Below are positions 1-9,048 of a stretch of DNA of 64,000 nt, in pieces. Origin of the DNA: Cladocopium goreaui (lineage: Eukaryota; Sar; Dinophyceae; Suessiales; Symbiodiniaceae); the NCBI GenBank assembly GCA_947184155.2, contig CAMXCT020000509.1, forward strand, positions 178,666 to 242,665, given 5' to 3'. Below the pieces are notes generated by a model. That model was given only the letters and a program-made list of their open reading frames with translations, ran no database searches and was not told the DNA's origin. The position numbers and the translations under genes are program-made. Every line of letters starts with the position of its first letter. The first letter of the stretch is position 1.

Positions 1-124
1 ACACCTATTATATACATATATATTTAGATATTATATGATACACATATATTGCATATGTTTTTTCTGGACTAGTCCTGCGACTTTAGATATTGGCATACAT
101 GCTCTGCACATTTTCATCCGGCGA

Positions 125-191
125 AATCCCCCGGAGCACCTGCTGTCCATCCAGCTACAAAGATGCTGCCGCTGGCTGCAAGATGAATTGC
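125..191 (-). CDS. SBBP beta-propeller gene, further exon (partial)
   Basis: After a candidate acceptor (ctgtcag) the minus strand reads A-I-H-L-A-A-S-G-S-I-F-V-A-G-W-T-A-G-A-P, then G-D-F-A-G. This matches the D-S-S-G-N-I-F-V-A-G-W-T segment of the propeller repeat and continues in phase from the exon at 434-564 (E then A-I-H-L). The left edge is uncertain because no clear GT donor is visible; the gene probably runs off the window. Confidence 0.4.
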
Positions 192-433
192 CTGACAGAT
201 CCAAATCTGAAATGAAATCCCAAACTCGGCCAACCCAGTGAGTTCTTGTGTGAAATGGAGAAGATTCTCGGCCCCTCAACTCTGAAACATATCCAGGTAC
301 AGTGTGTTCATAGTGTTTGTCAAGACATGATTTTCTTGTGCTCTTTATTTCTACTGCGCAGTTAGCCAACAGCCACGCTGAAGACACGGTGTCTCGGTGG
401 TTCAAACACGGTTTTCTGATCCCGGTGAAGCAC

Positions 434-564
434 CTCAGCAGTGTCCTGAGCAGTGCTTCCTGTCTGATAAGTCCACTGACGCGACCCCGTGCTGTCCAGC
501 TTCATGACAAAAAGGTCGGAGTCACCAGCGCTACCAGAGCCATCCAGCGCACCATTAGTTTCAC
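434..564 (-). CDS. SBBP beta-propeller gene, downstream exon
   Basis: Between an acceptor (tttcaag) and a donor (gctgag/gtgctt), the minus strand reads E-T-N-G-A-L-D-G-S-G-S-A-G-D-S-D-L-F-V-M, then K-L-D-S-T-G-S-R-Q-W-T-Y-Q-T-G-S-T-A-Q-D and T-A-E. That is the second half of one propeller repeat and the first strand of the next, with the same signature as the main exon. Confidence 0.55.
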
Positions 565-746
565 CTTGAAAGGTATCCGGAGTGAAAATGATGAGTCCAA
601 TGATTCTATGATGAGGTCAAAATGAAAGAAACAAGCAACAAGAAAGATGTGTTATTCTCGAACATGGCTTGGCAGAGGCCTAAACATCCTAAGATCCTAT
701 ATCCTGTTATCATCGTGGACTGCAACACCATAGCCATGCACCTCAC

Positions 747-843
747 CTGTGAGGAAGATGTTGCCAGAAGAATCGATTTGAAGAGCATTGACGCCATCAG
801 CACCACTGGTCCCAGTCTGAAAGGTCCAGCTCAGTTGCTGAAC
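747..843 (-). CDS. SBBP beta-propeller gene, downstream exon
   Basis: On the minus strand an acceptor (ctccag) is followed by V-Q-Q-L-S-W-T-F-Q-T-G-T-S-G-A-D-G-V-N-A-L-Q, then I-D-S-S-G-N-I-F-L-T-G, and a consensus donor (cacag/gtgagg). This is the first half of one propeller repeat. It joins in phase to the exon at 434-564, whose first residues (E-T-N-G-A-L-D-G) complete the repeat. Splicing from the main exon (L-M-K then V-Q-Q) is also in phase if a GC donor is used. Exon edges were read from the DNA only. Confidence 0.55.
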
Positions 844-997
844 CTGGAGCCCAGTGGACAGGACCAGGTGTGTGGATTATGGATATGTCGAAGCTGATGC
901 GAACTGGATACATAGAAACCATAGAAATCCAAGGCTTTTAGTACAACGAACTGGACCCCAAGTCATCACCATTTTACCATTTGGATTTATATGGATC

Positions 998-1412
998 ATC
1001 GATATCCATCGATATCCATCGATATCCATCAGGAGAAGGGTCGACCAGCAGCATCTTTCGGGTCTGTTTTGAAACATGGAAATCCCAGCCACTGATTCTG
1101 CATGGAACTGACGGGCCGATGGATGGTACGGAACTGGGGAGGTTTTTTTGAATGGACCAACTAGATAGACATATACTTCGGTGCATGGATGGATTGATGG
1201 ATGGATATTTAGCTGGCTCGCACCAACACAGATGGATATGTAGGAACATTGTTGATGCGATGGACACAGAGAGAGAGAGATGAGATGAGATGAGATGAGA
1301 TGAAATTAGATGAGATGAGATGAGATTAGATGAAATGAGATGAGATGAGATGAAATGAGATGGGATGGGATTGGATTGGATAGGATAGGATGGAATGAGA
1401 TGAGATGAGATG
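998..1412. repeat. Short tandem repeats within an intron: GATATCCATC and (ATGAG)n
   Basis: Three perfect copies of gatatccatc lie at 1001-1030. A GA run at about 1267-1280 leads into a degenerate pentanucleotide (atgag) array to about 1412. Long reading frames across the array are by-products of the period. It sits in the inferred intron between the main and downstream SBBP exons. Confidence 0.85.
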
Positions 1413-1479
1413 AGAGCACTGCTTCCAGTAGAAAGAAATAGATGCATGTATGCATCTGTTTGTCTGCCTGTGTGTATGT

Positions 1480-1870
1480 ATCTTCAATATGTATATATAT
1501 ATATTCGTATATTAAATTTATACATATGCGCATCTCAGCCTGTCTTGTCTGTGTGTCTGTCTTATCTGTCCTACCTGGCTTATCCGTATTTGCCTGACTC
1601 ATCTTTCTTATGTGTTTTATCTGTCTTTTATAGCTATCTCTATATTATCTGTATATATATATATATACAGTATATACTATGCCTCGTTTCTTACCTATTG
1701 TATCTATCGTATTGTTATCTCATCAACACTTACCCAATTCATCTATCTATCGATCGATCTCCGTATCTACATTCTGTTCTATCAAATCCTATTCAACCCT
1801 ATGTATCCTATCTATCCCACCATGCCATGTATATATCCGGTATCTATACATCTCATGCGTACAGTTCGGT
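1480..1870. repeat. Low-complexity TATC/TATA-rich tract
   Basis: The plus strand is a degenerate mix of tatc, tgtc and (ta)n words with no coding signal. Frames through it encode only Y/I/S/L-rich strings. I see no gene here. Confidence 0.7.
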
Positions 1871-1984
1871 TGGACAGAAAGTCGAGGCCCAGCAGCCTGA
1901 TTTCATTTTTCAAACATCCAACACCCGCTAGATAGTCCCCCTTGATCCCCCTTGGTCCCCTTTGATCCCCTTTGGCGCCTTCAT

Positions 1985-3171
1985 GAGATAGGCATCCACT
2001 TCTCCTGCATTGCTGCCACCCAGGCCTCCACTGGTGTAGCCGGCCAAAATGACGGCCTCGTCAGCGTCCAACACAAGGCGTCCTTGCAACATATCCGCCG
2101 AACTGCTGCCGGTCTGAAAGATTTTTTGCACGGATGAACCGTCACTGTCCAGTTCCATGATGAAAAGGTCTTCCCCTCCTCTGTTGCAGCTTCCATGCCA
2201 GGCACTTGTGGTGGTTCCACCCAGAATGATGTTGAAAGTTCCGATTGCAAGTCCCCTGATGTAGTCGTCGCCTTCAGTGCCAGTCTGGAAGGTCCACTGC
2301 TGTGTGCCTGCACTGTTCAACTGCATCACAAAAATGTCCGTGCCACCTTGGTTGATGTTCCCTAGATCTACATCTGTCCAGCCTCCCACCAGGATGTTTC
2401 CAGAAGAATCAATCCCGAGGTGACCGCCCTGGTCATTACCAGTGCTACCCGTTTGGAAAATCCACTGGGAAGACCCTGAATTGTTGAGTTTCATCACATA
2501 AATGTCGGATTGGCCAGCATTCGAGTAGCTGTCAAGTTGGCCATCCGTCCAACCTGCCAAGACAATGTCGTCGGAAGCATCCAACTTGAGGTCCCATAGA
2601 ATTTCGTCCGAAGTGCTTCCCGTCTGGAAGGTCCACTGCGTTGACCCCGAACTGTCAAGCTGGAGGACGAGAATGTCTCGACTATTCCCAGCATTCGAGA
2701 AATCAGGGAATGATCCCCATGTGAATCCTCCAGCGATAATATTTCCTGACGAATCAATCTGAACAGCATATAGATCTTCATCACTGCTAGTTCCTGTTTG
2801 CATCGTCCACATATGGCTGCCGACACTGTCGATTTTCATCACAAACATGTCATAGCTGCCAGCATTCACGGCATTTAGGTCTCCAAGGGTAGAGCCAACT
2901 ACAAGAATATTGCCTGTGCTGGACTCAATCTGAACAGCCCGCGCATTGTCACCAGCAGTGGTTCCAGTTTGAAACGTCCAATTCTTGGAACCTGAACTGT
3001 CGAGTTTCATCACAAATATGTCGAAACTGCCAGCATTTGAGTTTCCATCTAAGCTGCCAAAGGTAAAGCCAGCAACTACGATGTCATCCCCAAGAGTCTC
3101 AACTGCATTGACATGTTCGGTCACGCTGGTTCCAAACTGATATGTCCAGCTCTCTTGTTGCGCCTGCAAAG
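1985..3171 (-). CDS. Beta-propeller (SBBP-type) repeat protein, main exon
   Basis: The frame (open over 1928-3262) encodes seven tandem copies of a ~50-residue unit: a W-T-F-Q-T-G-T/S strand, an acidic turn, a D-S-S-G-N-I-(hydrophobic) strand ending in a G-x-T/W turn, then N-A-G-x-x-D-I-F-V-M-K-L-D-S-S-G. This is the SBBP beta-propeller repeat, known in bacteria and expanded in some protists; such proteins are usually extracellular or surface-exposed. I place the left exon edge (3') near 1985, after the residues L-M-K, because the following K-G-I-K-G-D-Q-G-G-S tail is simple-sequence DNA and breaks the repeat. The right edge is placed at about 3171, where an AG acceptor (tttgcag) precedes A-Q-Q-E-S-W. 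More exons should lie above 3171; none was identified there. The family call is strong; splice sites are inferred. Confidence 0.72.
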
Positions 3172-3537
3172 AGCACTTAAGAAAAAGGTGAATCCCTGCA
3201 TGAATAAAATGCATGTGGAAACAGCATCGTGTTTGCATTTGGTTGGAATGTTTTCCCACCATTGGTCACAATGGCAGACAATGGCATCATTTAATCTTTA
3301 TATAGGCATATACGTATAGACAACAAAGTTTTGGCATTTACAAATAGAATAAATCAGAACATGTTGTCTCGTCTACATTAAATGTAGGCAAAATTTGCAC
3401 CACCTTTGGATATCCTCACGTGGCCCTGTCCCCACACGAAAGGTTGTCCCATGTTAAGCAGGGATGTTTGGATTCCCCGAAAACAAAATTATAACATTCA
3501 CAAATACATACATACACACATACACACATATACAGAC

Positions 3538-3948
3538 ATACATTACATTACATTGCATTGCATTGCATTGCATTGCATTACATTACACTACATTACATTT
3601 TACATTACGTTACATTACATTACATTACATTACATTACATTGCATTGCATTACATTGCATTACATTACATTTTACATTACATTTTACATTACACTACACT
3701 ACATTACATTTTACATTTTACATTACACTACATTACATTGCATTTTACATTACATTACACTACATTACATTACATTATATTACATTACATTGCACTTTAC
3801 ATTACATTACATTACATTATATTACATTACATTGCATTACATTACATTACACTACACTACATTACATTACATTTTACATTACACTACACTACATTACATT
3901 ACATTACATTACATGACATGACATGACATTACATTACATTACATTACG
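3538..3948. repeat. (TACAT)n pentanucleotide array
   Basis: About 410 bp of tacat units with tgcat, tttacat and tacgt variants. All three plus-strand frames are open because the period is not a multiple of three and the unit has no stop, which gives false ORFs of 120-170 residues. An AT dinucleotide run follows at 3955-4005. Confidence 0.95.
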
Positions 3949-4009
3949 TTCAATTCATATATATATATATACACATATAATCACATATTATATATATATA
4001 TACAATTGT

Positions 4010-6130
4010 AAAATTGGTTTGATTTGTTCGGTATGAAAAAACAATCAGGGATCTTTCAGCCTCAACAATGCAGCTATTGATCCACAGCAACAGGCATGCA
4101 AAAGCAACACTCACCATTGCAGATTCTTGCGGCATGTCAGCGCCAATTTTGCCACACCCTGGAAGATTTAGACAACCAGAAAAGGGTTGGAATTCATGGT
4201 GTTGCAATGACAGGTGAAGAAAGTCAACAATAATAAAGTAATGTGTTTGTTTCACAGCCATGCGTACTGTTCTCCAACAAAAATAATCGATTTGTTTGTG
4301 ATTCCCTGCTTCACCGTAAATGCAAATCTAGCACGTTCGAGCGCAAAAGCGAGCACACACGTTCAAACACTGGTTCCAAAATAACAAACTACGAGGATTT
4401 TTTAATCCAAAGGTTTTGCTATGCAAATGTCATTTCGTTTTAGTTTTCAACCAAAATCACAACAAAATGCAGACCGTCGATTGCCGTGGCGTTGTGCCAC
4501 CCAAACATTACCCAAAAATTCATCAAGCGAAAACATTGGTTAGTGTGAAAGGATTCAAATCGACCATGTTGATTCAAAAACGGATTTCAACTGCAAATGA
4601 GGGTTCAATTGCAAATTCGGACAAAAACATAAACAAAATTTGAACCAAAATCAATGTTGGTACGCGCCTGATTTTTTACGAATTCCTTTGGGTTGCTTGC
4701 GTTCTGCACACTCGGTCTACTCACAGAGATGTATTGGCCAAATTTAGCCAAAAACGCACATGGACAATGGCCCGAAAAAAGGGATGGCATACTGTGCTGC
4801 ACAGGATTACGTTCAGGTTGTTAAGTTTCCGCGCGTTTTCTCGAATCACAACAATCTGGCAACACGGCAAATTCCCTCTGAGTTGGGCCCGCGCAGAGCA
4901 TTTATTGGATGCACAGGGGTTTCTGCGGCAGGAACAGAAAGTAAACGTGGAAACTGGATCCCAAGATTTTTCTGGGGGTTGCGGGTCTCCCCCGTTTGTT
5001 TAATACACAGCGGCATTTTTTGAGAGTTGTGTCCTTCCACACTTGGTTGGCGGTTTGCGGGGAGCAATATATTACATCCCACTATTATAGAAAATATTCG
5101 GGATTGTCCAGGAATCGATCTTCTTTTGAAACAGGTTTGGAAACACGTCCAAACCAATTTCAAGTACAAGACAAACTAATTCAGAGACCCAACATGGGAG
5201 AACATCCAAGATTTTGAATTACTTGTTGCAACATGTTTTTTTTGTGGGGTCGCCGGGGGGTCCTCAATTAATATGTTCTGTTTGAAACCAATTTGGACCA
5301 ACACAAAGGTGGATCATCCATCCCCATGTATATATATATTCTATTTGAAAGTGGTTTGTCACCAGATTCTATTTTCAGAATTCGGGGTTGGTATGATCAA
5401 TATCTGCATTGTTTTGAAATTGACTCCAGGATCCCTCGTGGGTGTAAATCCCGATTTTCCACCATTGCGTGCAAAATCTGGTGTTTGAGTTTTTCCCAAT
5501 TGATCCGATTACATTTCAATTAGAAAATATTCAAGTATATTTTTCTGAATATTTTTGCGCCGCCCAGATTCTCCATTTCGCTTGCAAAACTCCGAATGTT
5601 TTGAAGGTGTTCCAAGGGCATTTCACGAGTAAAAAAAATATTCCAATCGATTGTTCTTGCATGACCCCCAACAGCCCAGATTATCCAATTCATGTGCAAA
5701 ACATTGTGTTTTCACGTTTTCCCAAAGGCATTTCACAATTATATAAGTAAAATATTCCGATAATCCATTGTTGTTGCACGACCCCCAAACAGGCCAGATT
5801 GTCCATTTTTTTGTGCAAGACCGAGTGTTTCCAGGTTTTTTCAAAGGCTGCTGTTTTGAGGTTTTTCTAAAAACATTTCAAACACAAAATAGTTATTGCT
5901 GAAGATTTCTGCAACTCAATCATTAAACATGCAAAGGATCGCAGTAACTCATTTTGACACGTGGGGGACATGAGGTGAGAACAGAATGTGATGTGAGTTG
6001 ACGTGTTGCATCAACACTCATTTTTTGCCATAAAAACACATTCCTACGGGGGGTCTTCCACAAACAAGTTTTTCTTCTACGATCCCTAGCATCCCAGATT
6101 TTACAATTTTGTTTGCAAAATCTAGTGTTA
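4010..6130. other. AT-rich gene-free stretch with a degenerate ~110-bp repeat
   Basis: No frame has protein-like composition. From 5455 a recurring block can be followed: a cccagatt-like start, then ttgtgcaaaa, gtgtttt and a ttcccaaaggcatttcac end. Copies start near 5455, 5563, 5671, 5784 and 6086, with ~108-113 bp spacing for the middle ones. The last copy abuts the zinc-knuckle frame. From 4010 to 5450 I see nothing recognisable. Confidence 0.45.
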
Positions 6131-6149
6131 AGATGCTTTCCCAAAGTCT

Positions 6150-7187
6150 GCGGCGGAACACCTGGTCTGCCCCTGGCAATCTTTGGACTCCCGCTCATTG
6201 GAGGTGGTGGCGGAGGCGGCAGCGACTTCTTCGTCGTCCCCACCGAACTCACCGTCCCCAGGTACTGTCCACCCACCTGAGATGCTGAATCCTCTGGGCG
6301 GATGTCGTCCATCTCATGGGTCTTCGAAGGAGCTGTGGGGATAGTCCCCATATTTCCCTGAAGCCTGACTCGAGGCCGGGTCTCCCCTGCCCCCTCGTAC
6401 TTGATAACGCCCTCAGTAAGAGACACTCTCCTCACCTTCTGCGGGCAGTTGGCACTCAGATGCCCCTTCTCACCACACTGGTAGCAAGTACGATTCTCAG
6501 TAGGGTACCTGGAAAACCCTGATTGCGTAGCTCGAAACTTCTGCTCCCTGTCTACACAGGCTTGACTTCCATTGTCTCTCTTCTGCCTGAAATAGGGTCG
6601 AAAAAACTTCGAACTGGCACATCTCCCCCACGAGCTGGAATCTCAAAGACTGGTGCAGGCTGAGCACGCTCTTCCTTTGCAGTCTTCTTAATCTCTTCCC
6701 ACTTTGCCTTCTGGCGTCTCTTCGTCTCCTGGTTCTTGAAGCGGTTCTTCCCGGGTACCTTGGCAGTTGTCCCAGGCTCTGTTTTCACCTTGGTGATCTT
6801 GCGCCTCGGCATGAGCTTGGCTGTAGGCCTCTTGGGCATTTTCTTCACCTGAGGTTTCCTTCCAGATCCAGAAGACGGTCCACCTGGCGGCTTCTCTCCT
6901 GAAGTTGCTTCACCTGTGGCTGGTCCACCTGAAACTGCTCCTTTGGTATCTGGTGTACCTGAAGCAGTCGCCATTGGTTCACCTGATGAAGTTTCAACCA
7001 CTTCCTCGACCACTGCATCTCGGCGCATAACGCCCCCAGTCGGGTCTTCTCTCGGCTCTCCTGTCGTCCAGTCCACACGAGTGAACCCAGAGACACTAGA
7101 CCGTGTGTCTTCCTCTGCCATCAGCGCGACAACAAGAGGCAAACTGTCCGGGTTCGTCAAGCTTTCTTGAGCAAACACAGCTTTCAC
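6150..7187 (-). CDS. Zinc-knuckle, basic/proline-rich protein (retroelement-associated), frameshifted
   Basis: Minus-strand frames join into one protein. The first (7187-6552) has an acidic start containing M-A-E-E-D-T-R, a G/P/T-rich linker and a strongly basic middle. Near 6590 the sense frame changes and continues as R-P-Y-F-R-Q-K-R-D-N-G into a CCHC knuckle (C-Y-Q-C-G-E-K-G-H-L-S-A-N-C, about 6447-6488). It ends in a seven-proline run near 6200 and then enters the AT-rich repeat, which I take as an exon end or degradation. A single CCHC knuckle is typical of Gag nucleocapsid proteins. It lies just downstream of the Copia-B RNase H on the same strand, so it may be a 3' ORF of that element or the Gag of a neighbour. 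No protease or RT is attached. Confidence 0.5.
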
Positions 7188-7379
7188 ATGACAAAATGAT
7201 CTCTGATCTCATGAAACTTCCAGTTCTTCTTCCAAAGCAAACAAAATCAAACGTTCTCCGCACAAAACGCAGTTCCTGTTTGACAAACATGAAATTGGTT
7301 TCGAATAACTATTGTCACAAAAACTTTCAAGCAAAAACCAAGGATGTTCGAAATCAAACTGAAATCAACTTTCACAAAT

Positions 7380-8415
7380 CCAAGCATGTTCCTGTAAAAT
7401 AAAAACTTCTGAGTTGGCAAGCACTTGGTAAAACAATCCGCTGGGTTCAAAGTTCCTGGAACATGCGACAAAAGCAAAACTTTGCGATCCATCAACTCTC
7501 GGAGCCAATAAACTTTAATCTCAATGTGTCGACTCTTTCGTTGCAAATCAGATGCTTCGAGAAGCATTTTCCCTGACAAACTGTCGGTCTTGACGACCAG
7601 TGGAAACAAGTATGAAACTTTCATAGAGTCTTCATCATCAGACTCTGCTTCGTCATACCAAGTCACCTGAGCGTCCTGAGGGATAATGTCAACCCATGGA
7701 TACAAACGACCAAGCACAAAACCCAAAGTCCTGAGCAAGCCGATTCCTTCCTGAACACCTGACTGTAATGCAACAAGCTCAGCCTCACAGGAGGAGAGCG
7801 TCACAGCTGACTGGTGCCTGCTGAAACACTTCATCAAACACTGTTGAAAGATGAAACAAGTACCTGAAACGGAACGACGTCCAGTACTTTTCATGGGTGC
7901 AAACCCAGCATCTGTGTACACTTCCAAACCTTTCACATCGGGCAAAGAAAGCTCTTCTGATGGAAAACGCAATGCGACATCCATGTCAGTCATAAGGTAC
8001 CTGAGTACAGCACGCAAACATTTTCATGGGTCTCAAACGGTTGTGCCTGACCAGTTCCAAGCATGCTGACCAAAATCAACAAGTCTTGACGAGTTTGGCA
8101 ATACCATGACAAACGACCTAGAACTCTGCGAAAACGTGCATGTCCTTCTGCTGACAATGGTTGGCCTCCTTCCTGTTCCAGAATGGGACGCAAATCCGGA
8201 AATGTTGTGCTTCCCTTCTTCAAATCAAACTCAGCAAAAGCTTCATCCAAGTACGTTGGATCCACCTGCATGTACAAAGCAGATGAGCCTGGCCTTCGAA
8301 AGATACTTCGACCACGGAAACGCAAGTGTCCCCCTTTTAAACCAACGCGGCCAGTCTCTCGAACCTTGACATGAGCTGATAGGGCAGTCATAAGGGTCTT
8401 GAGAGCTGATTCCGT
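7380..8415 (-). pseudogene. Copia-B: RT C-terminus and RNase H of a Ty1/copia element
   Basis: Two frames cover this remnant. The first (8391-7990) has the RT thumb/connection region (Y-M-Q-V-D-P-T-Y-L-D, R-F-R-R-V-L-G-R-L-S-W). After a +1 shift near 8020 the second (8017-7247) carries copia-type RNase H: Y-T-D-A-G-F, S-S-C-E-A-E-L, R-H-I-E-I-K-V-Y-W-L-R and N-P-A-D-C-F-T-K-C-L. Upstream the coding sequence (E-S-A-L-K-T-L-M-T-A-L) is cut at 8415 by the right end of DIRS-B; the 5' part of pol is not found in this window. It is inactive because of the frameshift and the missing RT core. Confidence 0.85.
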
Positions 8416-8578
8416 TATTTTTCACTCCACAATTTCGCGCGTTGTTTTTCGGAAAACCAAAAGTTAAAAACAATAAAGTTGACATCACAGCAATAATGGT
8501 AGCAACATGTGAACATCTGAGTCAACGCAGAAGCACCTGTTTTACACCGGGGAAAGTTTCTGCACCTTCCGAGATCCA
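8416..8578 (-). repeat. DIRS-B terminal repeat B2
   Basis: A 163-bp block repeated almost perfectly at 8886-9048, differing by a small change near the left end. Read on the minus strand it starts with ggatctcggaaggtgcaga and ends with gtggagtgaaaaataa. DIRS-A B repeats start with tggtcggaaggtgctgaag and end with gtggagtgtagaataag, so the ends are conserved although the middles differ. Confidence 0.85.
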
Positions 8579-8885
8579 GGGCTCGGGGTGTGGCTCCTTT
8601 TAGGAACCAATTTTGACGTGACGTGGGTGGGAAAAATTTGGCTGGTGAAGACAAACTGGGAGGGAAAGACGGAAAAATTCCATCAGAGGGTAATCCCTCC
8701 CTCCACACCCTTGAAAGGAAATGTTTCAGATGAAACAAATAACTACCTGATTTCCAAAAAACAAATAACGCGCAGCAGAAACAGTTGGTTTGTTGACACC
8801 AGTTTAAAACCAAACCAAATCAGTTTTTGCAAAACGTTGTTGCAGGTGCAAAAAAGGAAAAGTTTCTCAGAGAGAAACTCACATC
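8579..8885 (-). repeat. DIRS-B A2-like segment with terminal palindrome
   Basis: This segment lies between the two B copies, equivalent to A2 plus the short spacer of DIRS-A. It keeps the inverted repeat agtttctc / gagaaact (8861-8879, 3-nt spacer). It also keeps a region rich in ccctccc and ccaccc before B2. The matching A1 copy is absent from the window. Confidence 0.65.
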
Positions 8886-9048
8886 TTATTTTTCACTCCA
8901 CAACTCGCGCGTTGTTTTTCGGAAAACCAAAAGTTAAAAACAATAAAGTTGACATCACAGCAATAATGGTAGCAACATGTGAACATCTGAGTCAACGCAG
9001 AAGCACCTGTTTTACACCGGGGAAAGTTTCTGCACCTTCCGAGATCCG
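8886..9048 (-). repeat. DIRS-B terminal repeat B1
   Basis: Near-identical to 8416-8578. It follows the end of the RNase H frame directly, as B1 does in DIRS-A. Confidence 0.85.

Noticed and set aside
1306..1935. Long ORFs on both strands across the ATGAG and TATC tracts
   Set aside because: Low-complexity by-products of simple repeats.
1928..3262. Bacterial origin of the SBBP gene
   Set aside because: Exon pieces with splice-like borders follow in the same gene and all neighbours are eukaryotic retroelements.
3406..3926. Three overlapping plus-strand ORFs of 122-171 residues
   Set aside because: They are the three readings of the (TACAT)n array; only H/Y/I/T/L repeats, no protein character.
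8886..9048. 8416-8578 / 8886-9048 as LTRs of a tiny element
   Set aside because: They correspond in place and ends to B2 and B1 of the DIRS-like element.
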